A program made the position numbers and the translations under genes. DNA of 64,000 bases from Dermatophilaceae bacterium Sec6.4 (GTDB lineage Bacteria > Actinomycetota > Actinomycetes > Actinomycetales > Dermatophilaceae), in the NCBI GenBank assembly GCA_039636865.1, contig CP144172.1, positions 744,001 through 808,000 of the forward strand, written 5' to 3'. Position 1 is the first letter of the stretch. Each line of letters begins with the position of its first letter. The notes below the pieces were generated by a model. It had not been told where the DNA came from. It saw only the letters and a program-made list of their open reading frames with translations, and made no database searches. Shown piece by piece: positions 1-8,558 of the stretch.

Positions 1-463
1 GGGCGGGGAGCAGCGTGTAGTCCTGGGGGCGGTACCCAGGGTGGGGCACCGCCTTGATCAGCCAGGCTGGGACGGGCTGCGTGCTGCTCAGTCCGAGTTC
101 CTCGGCCAGTTCGTGACCGCGCAGGGTGCTACCCCCGGTTGGGTCGGTGATGTTTTCCAAAGGGTGCGCGTGACACAGGTCGAACTCGTGAGCGCCGCCG
201 AGATGGTCGAGGTGGGCGTGCGTGATCACCACGATGGGGTCGCGCGCGAACAGGTGCGGGAGTTGCTCGCGAAGGCTGGCGATGCCCAGCCCGGTATCAA
301 TGATGATGTCTCGATCCCGTCCGCGCAGATGCCAGATGTTGGCGCGCAACAGGGAGCGCACACCCGGCTCGACGATGACGCTGAGATCATCACGGATCTG
401 CGTGGTGACGAACCAGTGATCGATAACGGGCATACCCGGGTCGGTTGGACTGACAGCAGACAT
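1..463 (-). CDS. MBL-fold metallo-hydrolase (3' end outside window)
   Basis: Open reading frame read leftward from the ATG at 461-463 and running off the left edge without a stop, so the protein is partial (154 residues visible). It carries the metallo-beta-lactamase signature HAHLDHLGG near residue 80, whose His and Asp residues bind the zinc pair in this superfamily, preceded by a typical strand segment IIIDTGLG. The substrate cannot be told from the family. The gene is divergent from nothing close by; the next gene to the right is read in the same direction. The fold assignment is firm and the specific function is unknown. Confidence 0.8.
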   Translation of the reverse strand, partial: MSAVSPTDPGMPVIDHWFVTTQIRDDLSVIVEPGVRSLLRANIWHLRGRDRDIIIDTGLGIASLREQLPHLFARDPIVVITHAHLDHLGGAHEFDLCHAHPLENITDPTGGSTLRGHELAEELGLSSTQPVPAWLIKAVPHPGYRPQDYTLLPA

Positions 464-577
464 CTCAGCCCGCGAACAACGGGAGCAGCGCGGAGGTTCC
501 GGCTATCGGGATGCAGCGATGCCTGACATGTCGGCTCGGTGACTCGAACACGGCGATGAGGACGGCAATGCCGCAGA

Positions 578-1201
578 TCATGTCGGACAACCCAGTCGGT
601 CGACGCCGGGACCGTGCAGTTCGGTAAGGGCATGCGAACGGCCCGAAATGACCATCAGCAGCGACAGTGCCGGTCCGGTCACCAGCGCTCCGTCACCGAT
701 CGTCACGTCTGCATCGTCAGCGTGCAGTCGAAGGGATGCAATGCGTTGTTTCGATCCGCCCAGGGCAGTCGACGTCCGCGCCTGATAGAGCAGGGACGTC
801 ACCGTGACGTCTATCGGGTAGGCCCGAGTGATGCCCAGAGGCACCCGGATGTCCTCTCCGTGCACGACTTCCTCGACCAGCCTGCTGTCCAGCGACGCGG
901 GCGGGGTCGAGGTTCGCTGCACGACATCCCGCAGCTTCGCGAGGGTTTCGGCGGGGGTGGCGCCACGCTCGCGTTCGACACCTGCGGCGGTCTGCCGGTC
1001 GAAGTCGAACCGAGCCCGGGCCATATCGCGTACGACGCCCCATCGGGTCGCCTTTGCATTGTTGACCAGGTGCGCTGCCACATCCCGCACGGCCCAACCT
1101 GCACAGAGTGAGGCCTGCTCCCACTGTGCATTCGTCAGGTCGGTGAGGTCCTGGATGAGGGCCCGGCGTTCGGCGTGGACCAGGGTCCAGACGTCATTCA
1201 T
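578..1201 (-). CDS. Maleylpyruvate isomerase / DinB-like (TIGR03083-type) protein
   Basis: A 207-residue protein that begins MNDVWTLVHAERRALIQDL and has the segment LCAGWAVRDVAAHLV near residues 34-48. This is the standard N-terminal pattern of the mycothiol-dependent maleylpyruvate isomerase family, with conserved His residues expected to bind a metal. Members are abundant in actinobacteria and most have no known substrate. A GTG two codons upstream (1205-1207) is an alternative start; the ATG is preferred. The gene faces away from the epimerase to its right, with about 75 bp between their starts, so a shared divergent promoter region is likely. Confidence 0.7.
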   Translation of the reverse strand: MNDVWTLVHAERRALIQDLTDLTNAQWEQASLCAGWAVRDVAAHLVNNAKATRWGVVRDMARARFDFDRQTAAGVERERGATPAETLAKLRDVVQRTSTPPASLDSRLVEEVVHGEDIRVPLGITRAYPIDVTVTSLLYQARTSTALGGSKQRIASLRLHADDADVTIGDGALVTGPALSLLMVISGRSHALTELHGPGVDRLGCPT

Positions 1202-1276
1202 CGGCACAGTCTTTCAAGAAACTCGCGGGATGGACCGACGCGAGCTGACAGGCGCCCTGCGTGTTGGATGGGCGGT

Positions 1277-2281
1277 ATGGATCTTCTTGTCTTGGGCGGA
1301 ACCGCGTGGCTGGGCCACCAGATCGCATCGGAAGCAGCGCAGCGCGGGCACACGGTGACCTGCCTTGCCCGTGGCCAGTCCGGACCGTGCCCACCCGAAA
1401 CGCGGTTCATTGCCGCCTATCGGGATCGCGACGACGCGTACGACGAGGTGACCGGTCAGCAGTGGGATGCCGTGATCGACGTCGCACGCCAGCCGGGTCA
1501 GGTGCGTAACGCCGTCCGGGCGCTCGAGCCGGTGAGTTCGCGTTACCTGTTCGTCTCCTCGGCCAACGTCTACGCCAGCCAGCGTGAGCGCGGTCAGGAC
1601 GAGGATGCCGCGGTGTTGCCCGCGCTCGTCGCGGACGTGATGGACTCGATGCAGGACTACGGCGCGGCGAAGGTGGCATGCGAGCAAGCAGTGGTGGCCG
1701 CCTTCGGCCCGAGCCGCTCGTTGATCGCCCGCGCCGGTTTGATCGGCGGTCCGGGGGATGAGTCCGGGCGCTCGGGGTACTGGCCGTGGCGTTTTGCGCA
1801 CCCCTGCAACCCTGTCGGCGCCGTACTGCTGCCGGACGATCCAGACGTACCGACCGCGCTCATCGACGTCCGAGACCTCGCGGGATGGTTGGTCAGCTGC
1901 GCCGAAACCGGCGTGGCGGGGATCTTCAACGCGGCGGGGGCGCCGTGCTCACTGACCGATCATCTGGCGGTCGCGCGAGAGGTCGCCGGTCACGACGGTC
2001 CGGTGACGAACGCCTGGCCTGATTGGCTGACCGAGCACGGGGTGCAGATGTGGATGGGCCCGTCGTCGTTGCCGCTGTGGATCGATGACCCGGACTGGTA
2101 CGGCCTGGCCGACCACGCGAGCGCGCGTGCCTTCGCCGTCGGACTGGTGACCCGGCCATTGCGCGAGACGCTGCTCGACGTCCTGGCCTGGGAGGACGCC
2201 CGCCCGGAACCGGGGTTGCACGGTGCGGGTCTGGCCGACGACGAGGAGCATGAGTTGTTGCGCCAGCTGGGCCTGCACTGA
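1277..2281 (+). CDS. NAD-dependent epimerase/dehydratase family protein
   Basis: A 334-residue extended short-chain dehydrogenase. The Rossmann glycine motif appears at the very N-terminus as LVLGGTAWLGHQIA, and the middle has YLFVSSANVYAS followed by YGAAKVACE, matching the strand and the YxxxK catalytic pair of the family. A second in-frame ATG at 1268 lies three codons upstream; 1277 places the Rossmann strand directly after the start. The substrate is not evident. It ends about 65 bp before the convergent MFS permease gene, and no clear terminator hairpin is visible in that gap. Confidence 0.75.
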   Translation: MDLLVLGGTAWLGHQIASEAAQRGHTVTCLARGQSGPCPPETRFIAAYRDRDDAYDEVTGQQWDAVIDVARQPGQVRNAVRALEPVSSRYLFVSSANVYASQRERGQDEDAAVLPALVADVMDSMQDYGAAKVACEQAVVAAFGPSRSLIARAGLIGGPGDESGRSGYWPWRFAHPCNPVGAVLLPDDPDVPTALIDVRDLAGWLVSCAETGVAGIFNAAGAPCSLTDHLAVAREVAGHDGPVTNAWPDWLTEHGVQMWMGPSSLPLWIDDPDWYGLADHASARAFAVGLVTRPLRETLLDVLAWEDARPEPGLHGAGLADDEEHELLRQLGLH

Positions 2282-2347
2282 GGAACACCGCGCGATGGTT
2301 CTTGCAGCGGTGACCGCAGGGATCAGCGCTCGTCGAGGTCGGTCCCA

Positions 2348-3691
2348 CTACCCCTGTGTTGCCGTCTTCTGTGTGGCTTCGGTGGCGGGCTTCGGCGCTG
2401 CCTTCAGGGCGATCGCCATGACACCGGCCACCACCATGACGAATCCAACAGCCCACAGCCCTGCCTTTTCGTTGCCGGTGAGATCGGTGAGCCAACCGGT
2501 GATATAGGGGCCCAGGAAGCCGGCCGTGTTGCCGATGGAGTTGATCAGCGCAATGCCGCTGGCGGCTGCTGCGCCGGCGAGGAAGTTGGTCGGCAACGCC
2601 CAGAAGGTCGGCAGGGCGCACATGATGCCGACGGTGCAGATCGTTACCGCGATCATCGCCGCCACGGGTGAGCCGAGGTAGAGCGTCACCGGGATCGCCA
2701 TGCCACCGATGATCGTGGGTGCCGCGACGTGCCAGACGCGTTCGCCCGTCCGGTCGCCGTGGTAACCCCACGGCACCATGGCCAGCGCGCCGACCACGAA
2801 CGGGATGGCGGTGATCAGACCGAGCTGCAGGATCGAGTAGGTCACATGGAACTGCGACTCGAACCCTTTGATGATCGTGGGCAGGAAGAAGCCCACGGCG
2901 TACAGGCCGTAGACGATGCCGAAGTAGACACCGGCCAGCGCCCATACCCGGCCGCTGGCGAGAGACTCCCGGATACCGATCTGATAGGTCCCGCTGCGTT
3001 GCGCGTCCTCGGTGGCGATGGCCTGAGTCAAGGCGTCGCGTTCTTCCTGCGGTAGCCACTTCGCGGTGGCGGGTCGGTCATCGAGGAAGAACCAGCAGAT
3101 GACACCCAGCAGCACTGCCGGGATCGCCTCGACCAGGAACATCACCCGCCAGCCGTCCAGCCCGAACCAACCGTGACCGTGCTCGATCAGCAGGGCGGAC
3201 ATCGGAGCGCCGATGGCCGAGGACAGCGGAACGGCGGCCATGAACCACGCGGTCGCCTTCGCCCGTTGCTCCTGGGGAAACCAGAACGTCAGATACAGGA
3301 TGATGCCGGGGAAGAAGCCGGCTTCTGCGATGCCGAGCAGGAAGCGCAGGAAGTAGAGCAGCCCCGCGCTGTTGACGAACGCGATGGCGCCGGCCACGAT
3401 TCCCCAGGTCACCAGGATGCGCGCGATCCACCGGCGCGCGCCGACCTTGTGCAGGATCATGTTGCTCGGCACCTCGAGCAAGAGATAACCCAGGAAGAAG
3501 ATCCCGGCGGCGAAGCCGAAGCCGGTCGAGCTCAGATGCAGCGCATCGTTCATCCCGTTGGGTCCCGCGAAGCTCATGTTCGAGCGGTCCAGGTAGTTGA
3601 TCAGGTAGAGCAGGCCGAGGAACGGGATGAGCCGACGGGTTGCCTTCCGGGTGGCGCGGGCCAGCTGCGGTGACGATACGGGCGCGGTCAT
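2348..3691 (-). CDS. MFS transporter, anion:cation symporter (ACS) type
   Basis: A 447-residue membrane protein with 12 predicted transmembrane segments. Family motifs include YLDRSNMSFAGP after TM1, EVPSNMIL in TM2, GIAEAGFFPG in TM4 and PQEQRAKATAWF in the following loop. These are hallmarks of the ACS family, whose members take up organic acids such as tartrate, phthalate or hydroxyphenylacetate. The start overlaps the stop of the upstream universal-stress-protein gene by 4 bp (ATGA), so it is translationally coupled and probably the last gene of the operon that begins with hycD. The substrate is unknown. Confidence 0.8.
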   Translation of the reverse strand: MTAPVSSPQLARATRKATRRLIPFLGLLYLINYLDRSNMSFAGPNGMNDALHLSSTGFGFAAGIFFLGYLLLEVPSNMILHKVGARRWIARILVTWGIVAGAIAFVNSAGLLYFLRFLLGIAEAGFFPGIILYLTFWFPQEQRAKATAWFMAAVPLSSAIGAPMSALLIEHGHGWFGLDGWRVMFLVEAIPAVLLGVICWFFLDDRPATAKWLPQEERDALTQAIATEDAQRSGTYQIGIRESLASGRVWALAGVYFGIVYGLYAVGFFLPTIIKGFESQFHVTYSILQLGLITAIPFVVGALAMVPWGYHGDRTGERVWHVAAPTIIGGMAIPVTLYLGSPVAAMIAVTICTVGIMCALPTFWALPTNFLAGAAAASGIALINSIGNTAGFLGPYITGWLTDLTGNEKAGLWAVGFVMVVAGVMAIALKAAPKPATEATQKTATQG

Positions 3692-4188
3692 GAAGAAATT
3701 TCATCAGCGGTCGTGACAATCAGGATAGATCGACCGCCGTGATGCAGCAGGTGGTCACTGACCGAGTTTTTACCGCTGGAGCTGAAGAATTCTTTCCTGC
3801 GGGAGCCGAGGAGATGTCCTAGTGCCGACGCGACGGCATGAGCGTGCAGGTGTTGCCCGACGACGATCATTCCGGCATCGACTTGTTCAGAAAGCAGCAG
3901 CATCTGTCGCCAGGCATCGCCGTCGACCGCGTGGTAGGTCCAGGCATCGGCCGGCAATGTGATCAGCTGTCGCGCGTGTTGTTGAAGCTTCTTCAGGTGT
4001 TCGTCGAATTCTTCCTCCCAGTCCATCGAGTCCGGGTCGATCGGGGTATCCCGCATACCGATGACATGTACGACGTGTAGGTGCACCTGCAACGCCGCAC
4101 TGAGTTCAACTGCCTGCAGGAGCGCTTTACGACTTGCCTCGTGGTCATCGAAGCCCACCACGATCGGCTTGTTTCGTAGATCATTCAT
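3688..4188 (-). CDS. Universal stress protein (UspA family), atypical
   Basis: A 166-residue single Usp domain. The N-terminal strand KPIVVGFDDHEASRKALLQA and the central MIVVGQHLH are typical. The usual ATP-binding glycine loop is present in altered form: the segment LLGSRRKEFFSSSGKNSV carries an insertion relative to the usual GSxGxxxxxxxxGS arrangement, and the C-terminal strand is SILIVTT. It lies 29 bp downstream of the hydrogenase-like subunit gene and overlaps the MFS gene. Linkage of Usp genes with hyc-like genes is known from the hypoxia-responsive set of M. tuberculosis; a comparable stress role here is inference. Confidence 0.75.
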   Translation of the reverse strand: MNDLRNKPIVVGFDDHEASRKALLQAVELSAALQVHLHVVHVIGMRDTPIDPDSMDWEEEFDEHLKKLQQHARQLITLPADAWTYHAVDGDAWRQMLLLSEQVDAGMIVVGQHLHAHAVASALGHLLGSRRKEFFSSSGKNSVSDHLLHHGGRSILIVTTADEISS

Positions 4189-4217
4189 TGCGATTCGCTC
4201 TCCTTCGACTCAAACAT

Positions 4218-6221
4218 TCAGTTCCAGAACGTGATGACACTGATCACGGCGAGAACTGTGATCAGCATGTACGCGAGGTACGCGTCCAGGCGTCCCGATT
4301 GCAACCGCTGAGCAGTGCGCGCAATGCTCCGGACCAGCGCCCAGACAGGCTGGTACGTATAGCGTTCGACGACGTCATCAACGTTCGCCTGACGGTGCAG
4401 TGAGCCGTCGACGGTTTCGGCGATATCGATGGCGCTGCTGTGGCGTGCAGTGGGTGTGGTGATGTCCGAACTCATCAGCATGGTCGACAGGATCCGGCGC
4501 ATCGGGTTGGCGAACGCGAAAGCGGTGTAGCCGGATCGACGGTCGACCCCGGGGGAGCCCGATCCCCAGGTCGCTGTCCGGCGTACCAGGAACAGCCGTC
4601 GTCCCGATACTGCACAGGTGAACATGATGAGGACGCCGCACAGCATGGGCACCACAATCCACAGCTTGCCGGGGGACAGCGCCGAGAACCCGGAGTAGAC
4701 AGGTTGGATGACCCAGCCGGGTGCGTTGGCGGCGTCCACGTGTGTGCCCACGAGTTGGTGCAGACCAACGGAGATCAGTTGAATCTGCCAGTGTGCCGCT
4801 GCGGCTACGCCCAGGCAGGCGACGCACAGCGCGCCCACGCCGATGCGGAACATGTTCGACCGGTCGGTGTGTGGCGTATCGACCACAGGGGGGTGATTGC
4901 CGTACGCGATGAATCCCACGACGCGCACGAAGGTCAGTCCCGCGACGCCGACACTGAGGGCAACGAGTGACCCGGCCACCACGGCACCCAACTGGTATTC
5001 CAGCTGCGTCGCCCGAAATTGCTGCATCAGCGACTGCAACGTCAACCACTCGGAGGCGAAGCCGATCGTGAACGGCATCCCGGCGAGGGTCAGGGAGCCG
5101 ATGACCAGTCCGATGCCCGCTGCGGGTAGCCGGCGCCCCACTCCCCGTAGATTCTCGATCTCCAGGGTCCCGGTGTCGTCCTCGATCGCAAGCGTTGCGC
5201 TGTAGAGCAGTGATTTGCCCAGCGTATGCGCCATCACCTGGGCCGTAGCGGCCAGGAGGCCGGCCGCCATCAGCTTCGGTTGGTGGATGTCCGCTCCAAC
5301 CAGGGCCATCGAGAATCCAGTGGCGATGACCCCGGCGTTCTCCACACTCGACCAGGCGACAAGGGTCGCCAGATTCGTTGATACAGCTGCCTGTGCGATA
5401 CCGAAGATCGCGGTGATGCCACCGAGCACCAGCATCGTGGTCGTCAACCAGGCCGGTGGAGCCCCGAGGATCTGCAGGGTGCGCCACCAGCCGTAAAAGC
5501 CGATGTTGACCGCCACTCCGGCCATCAGCGCCCGCGCCGGTGCACTGGCGGCGGAATAGCTGCGCGGTAGCCAGATCTGCCAGGGGGCCAGTCCGGTTTT
5601 GATCGCAAACCCGATCAGCAGCAGCACGTATCCGGCGTCTCTCGATGCGCCCTGCGGCACCTGTGACCATGAGGACAGATCAAGTGAGTGGGAAGACGCA
5701 GTCAGCAGCAGACCACCGATCAGCAGCGCGGCCCCGCTTGCCTTACCGAAACTCGCGGCATACAGCGAGGACGGACCGCTGCGCGGGTGCTGTCGATCAA
5801 AGTTCGTCAGCAGATAAAAGGCGAAAGTAACGCCTTCCCACCCGAAAAGAAGCGTAAACAGGTTGCGCGCACTTACGACGATCAGGGCGGCGACCAGCAG
5901 TGCGGCGACCAGGGCGGGAAGCGGTCTACGCTGCGCCCGTTTGCTCCCGAAACCGCTCAGGCACAGAGGTATTGCCGGTACGAAGCAGATGACCAGGAAC
6001 AGCCCCGATAGTCGATCGACGCTCAAGGAAAACGCTGCCGGTGCCCCGAGGAGAACCCGCAAATCGCTGTTGCGATCGGTGAGGCCGGCAACACCGGCGC
6101 CCAGTCCGAACAGCGCGCTGATCGTCAGCAGTGACCACGCGAGCCGCCAGGCGATCAGTCGGTTCGGTACCAGGCAGGAGAGGGCCGCGAGTCCGGCGAC
6201 GAGGATTGCTGCCGCGATCAT
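4218..6221 (-). CDS. HyfB/NuoL-like proton-translocating subunit (Rv0083-like)
   Basis: A 667-residue polytopic protein of the NuoL/MrpA antiporter-like family. The segment FGWEGVTFAFYLLTNFDRQHPRS around residue 130 holds the conserved Glu in TM5. The segments IKTGLAPWQIWLPRSYSAAS and AYSAT/TLGKSLL further on correspond to the TM7 Lys and later channel residues. The C-terminus has a long amphipathic part ending in a final hydrophobic helix. Its ATG overlaps the TGA of the upstream ferredoxin/NuoB-like gene (ATGA), which sets the start. Together with hycD, hycP, hycQ, hycE and the NuoB-like gene it makes a complete membrane complex of the group 4 hydrogenase type. Confidence 0.85.
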   Translation of the reverse strand: MIAAAILVAGLAALSCLVPNRLIAWRLAWSLLTISALFGLGAGVAGLTDRNSDLRVLLGAPAAFSLSVDRLSGLFLVICFVPAIPLCLSGFGSKRAQRRPLPALVAALLVAALIVVSARNLFTLLFGWEGVTFAFYLLTNFDRQHPRSGPSSLYAASFGKASGAALLIGGLLLTASSHSLDLSSWSQVPQGASRDAGYVLLLIGFAIKTGLAPWQIWLPRSYSAASAPARALMAGVAVNIGFYGWWRTLQILGAPPAWLTTTMLVLGGITAIFGIAQAAVSTNLATLVAWSSVENAGVIATGFSMALVGADIHQPKLMAAGLLAATAQVMAHTLGKSLLYSATLAIEDDTGTLEIENLRGVGRRLPAAGIGLVIGSLTLAGMPFTIGFASEWLTLQSLMQQFRATQLEYQLGAVVAGSLVALSVGVAGLTFVRVVGFIAYGNHPPVVDTPHTDRSNMFRIGVGALCVACLGVAAAAHWQIQLISVGLHQLVGTHVDAANAPGWVIQPVYSGFSALSPGKLWIVVPMLCGVLIMFTCAVSGRRLFLVRRTATWGSGSPGVDRRSGYTAFAFANPMRRILSTMLMSSDITTPTARHSSAIDIAETVDGSLHRQANVDDVVERYTYQPVWALVRSIARTAQRLQSGRLDAYLAYMLITVLAVISVITFWN

Positions 6222-7006
6222 GACGGGCGCTCCACCGCAGGCAGCTGATCCGGCGTGGGCAGCCGATCCAGCGCCAGTAGAATCCCGTGCAGCAGGGCGA
6301 AGGGCGAGGCAGGCGCTCCGGGCACGAAGACATCGACGTCCAGTAATCGTGCTGCTCCGAGCCCGGGTCCGGTCAGCCCGCCGCTGATCGCCTCGGCGCC
6401 TGTTGCGATGACGACCACAGGGTCGGGCATGGCCGCTCGGGTGCGGCGCAGCGGTGGGATCATCTCGCGCGATCCGATGCCGGTCACGAGCAGGATGTCG
6501 GCGTGCCGAGGGCTGGCCGTGAAGAAGATTCCGAGTCGCTGGACGTCGTAGATGGGGTTGAGTAGCGCCCGCACTTCCCACTCGTCGCTGCCATCGGATC
6601 CTGCATCGACGTGCCGGATGTGGACCGATCGGCGCAACGCCCGCACGCGCTCGGCGAGGTCCGCGCGAACGGTGCCGGGGTCGGGGTCGTCCCCTTGGTC
6701 AGCTACCAGGAGTCGACGGTCGCGGCGCGCGGTATCGCTGCCGGGGCGCCAGGCGAACAGGTCGGGGCGCTGTCGCACACATCGGCCGCACATGATGCAG
6801 GCACCGTGATCAACGGCGAGTCCGGCCGTGACATCGATCGCCGCCACGGGGCAGATCCGGGCCACGTCGTCGGTTTCGTGCGCCGCGACGCCGCCTACGG
6901 GCAGCACACTGCCGGCAAAACTGCTGAAGTACCCATCCGGGCGTTTGGGCCACCTGCTCGTTACCGTTCCTTGTCGTAGCCCACGGGTCAGCCAGATTCC
7001 CGACAT
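6218..7006 (-). CDS. Ferredoxin-NuoB-like (HycG-like) fusion subunit lacking N2-cluster ligands
   Basis: A 262-residue protein. Residues 50-80 form a ferredoxin half: Cys52-Pro plus Cys70, Cys73 and Cys76, the complete ligand set for one [4Fe-4S] cluster. Residues 125-245 match the NuoB/HycG fold, with NPIYDVQRLGI and SPRHADILLVTG strongly conserved. Where the family has Cys-x2-Cys after VDAGS, this protein has Asp138 and Asp141; the third ligand is Glu205 (GAEAISGG) and the fourth is Ala231 (VPGAPA). All four N2 ligands are therefore absent. The start is set by an AGGAGG ribosome site about 7 bases upstream of the ATG. In M. tuberculosis the positional counterpart is Rv0082. Confidence 0.85.
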   Translation of the reverse strand: MSGIWLTRGLRQGTVTSRWPKRPDGYFSSFAGSVLPVGGVAAHETDDVARICPVAAIDVTAGLAVDHGACIMCGRCVRQRPDLFAWRPGSDTARRDRRLLVADQGDDPDPGTVRADLAERVRALRRSVHIRHVDAGSDGSDEWEVRALLNPIYDVQRLGIFFTASPRHADILLVTGIGSREMIPPLRRTRAAMPDPVVVIATGAEAISGGLTGPGLGAARLLDVDVFVPGAPASPFALLHGILLALDRLPTPDQLPAVERPS

Positions 7007-7055
7007 CAGCGTTGCCTCCTCATGGTCGGGCACAGGGTCATGACACTGCAGTGCT

Positions 7056-8558
7056 TCACATCGCCACCCCCGCGTAACACAGCCCGAAACTGGCCTCGAT
7101 GAACGGCAGGTCGGTAAAGACGTCCCCGTCGAATACATGCCGCAGCAGCACCATGTTGTGAAAGGACGCGCTGCGCGCGAAACAACGCGTGATCCGACCG
7201 TCATCGAATCGCACGCTGTAAAGCACCTCTCCAGCAGCAGATTCCGCGACGCCGATGAAATCGCCGTCGTGCACCACGACCGGTGCCGCGAGGTCGTCGT
7301 CGTCGGCGCGGGTGGCCAGGCGACTTGCTGCCTCGTTGACCAGCGCGGTTGAGGAGGCCATCTCCTCCTCGCGGACCCGCATCCGGCCCAGCGCGTCGGT
7401 GAGGTGGCTGGTCGCTACGACGAACGGATCCAGGAGCGGGTAGGCGTCGTAAGGGCGCAGCGTGCGCGCGTCCAGTGACATGTCGCTGGCCCGACCGATC
7501 GGGCCGAGGGCGCCGTAACGCTGTGCCAGGTCGGCTGCCAACCGGCCAGTGCCGCGCAGCCGGTCCAAGAAGGATGCAGACCTGTTGAGACTGATGAGAT
7601 CTCGCGCGATCGCCCGGTGTAATTGGGTCAACTCTGCGGAAAGCTCCTGCGGATGATCTCGCAGTGCCATCGTCACGCCACCGGGCACGACGACGCCGCG
7701 ACCGAAACGACTTCCGGTCGCGTGCGACATCAGCCGCATGACCCGTTCCTTGTGCGTTCCGAAGCGCGCGACGGCGACGGACAGGCCGGCGCATTCGCAC
7801 AGTTGGGTGACCACGTCCAGGTGATTGGCGACGCGTTCCAGCTCGGCGAGGATGACCCGGATCAACTGCGCCCGGGCCGGCACCACAATGCCGAGGCCTT
7901 CTTCGAGGGCGTGGGAGAAGGCAAGCGCATGGGCCACGGAGTGCACGCCCTCCACCCGTTCGGCGAGCAGGACGGCGTCCTCAGCCGTGTGGTGTTCGAA
8001 CCGTTTGGCGATCTGCCGGTGCTTGTAGTGCGGACGGATGTCCAGGCGGAGGATGTCTTCGCCGCCGGTTTCCAGCAGCAACTCCAACGATTCGACGATC
8101 CCGGAGCGCACCGGCCCGAAGGGCAGAGTGAACACACCCTGACCGCTGACGCTGACAGGGGCCAGGTAGTCGCGACTGGTCAACTCCACGTCGGACGCAC
8201 TCTCACTGCTGCCAGGACGAGGCGCAGGCACGCCGTCCACCTTCGGTAGCAGCAGCAGATCCAACTGGGGATGGCCGACCGGTTCGATCCCGGACAGATT
8301 GTGCAGCGCGCGTTCGTACCAGACTGCGGCCGGTACCTCGGGGGTCAGCGCCGGGTAACTGCGCTCTTCGCCGAGCGCTGTGCGCGCGAGCTCCAAGGTG
8401 GGGCCGTTGCTGAGAACGGCGACCAGTTCGGGGATGTCGCCCACCTCGGTCGCATACAGACCGGCGAGTCGGCCACCGTCGGCACACGACCGCAGCACCC
8501 GGTCCCGCCATTGCGATACCTCGGTGAACCTGGGCACGCTGGTTGGTTCAACCGACAT
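7056..8558 (-). CDS. hycE: HycE-like large subunit (NuoC-NuoD fusion) without [NiFe] ligands
   Basis: A 500-residue protein with an N-terminal NuoC-like part (about 1-130) and a NuoD/hydrogenase large-subunit part. The first Cys-x2-Cys of group 4 hydrogenases (R-[IV]-C-G-[IV]-C) is replaced by RVEGVHS at 201-207 (Glu203, His206). The C-terminal DPCxxC is replaced by FGLCYAG, keeping one Cys (494) and ending six residues later. A [NiFe] centre cannot be ligated in the usual way. Other NuoD-like landmarks remain, such as IRPHYKHRQIAKRFE and the RLMSHATGSRFGRGVVVPGG stretch. The ATG lies inside the end of hycQ (11 bp overlap); a GTG at 8570 is an alternative start. Confidence 0.85.
   Translation of the reverse strand: MSVEPTSVPRFTEVSQWRDRVLRSCADGGRLAGLYATEVGDIPELVAVLSNGPTLELARTALGEERSYPALTPEVPAAVWYERALHNLSGIEPVGHPQLDLLLLPKVDGVPAPRPGSSESASDVELTSRDYLAPVSVSGQGVFTLPFGPVRSGIVESLELLLETGGEDILRLDIRPHYKHRQIAKRFEHHTAEDAVLLAERVEGVHSVAHALAFSHALEEGLGIVVPARAQLIRVILAELERVANHLDVVTQLCECAGLSVAVARFGTHKERVMRLMSHATGSRFGRGVVVPGGVTMALRDHPQELSAELTQLHRAIARDLISLNRSASFLDRLRGTGRLAADLAQRYGALGPIGRASDMSLDARTLRPYDAYPLLDPFVVATSHLTDALGRMRVREEEMASSTALVNEAASRLATRADDDDLAAPVVVHDGDFIGVAESAAGEVLYSVRFDDGRITRCFARSASFHNMVLLRHVFDGDVFTDLPFIEASFGLCYAGVAM

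Noticed and set aside
1926..3059. Long Arg-rich frames opposite or inside real genes in many places
   Set aside because: Typical shadow frames of high-GC DNA; composition is Arg/Pro/Gly/Ala-rich and no domain is visible.
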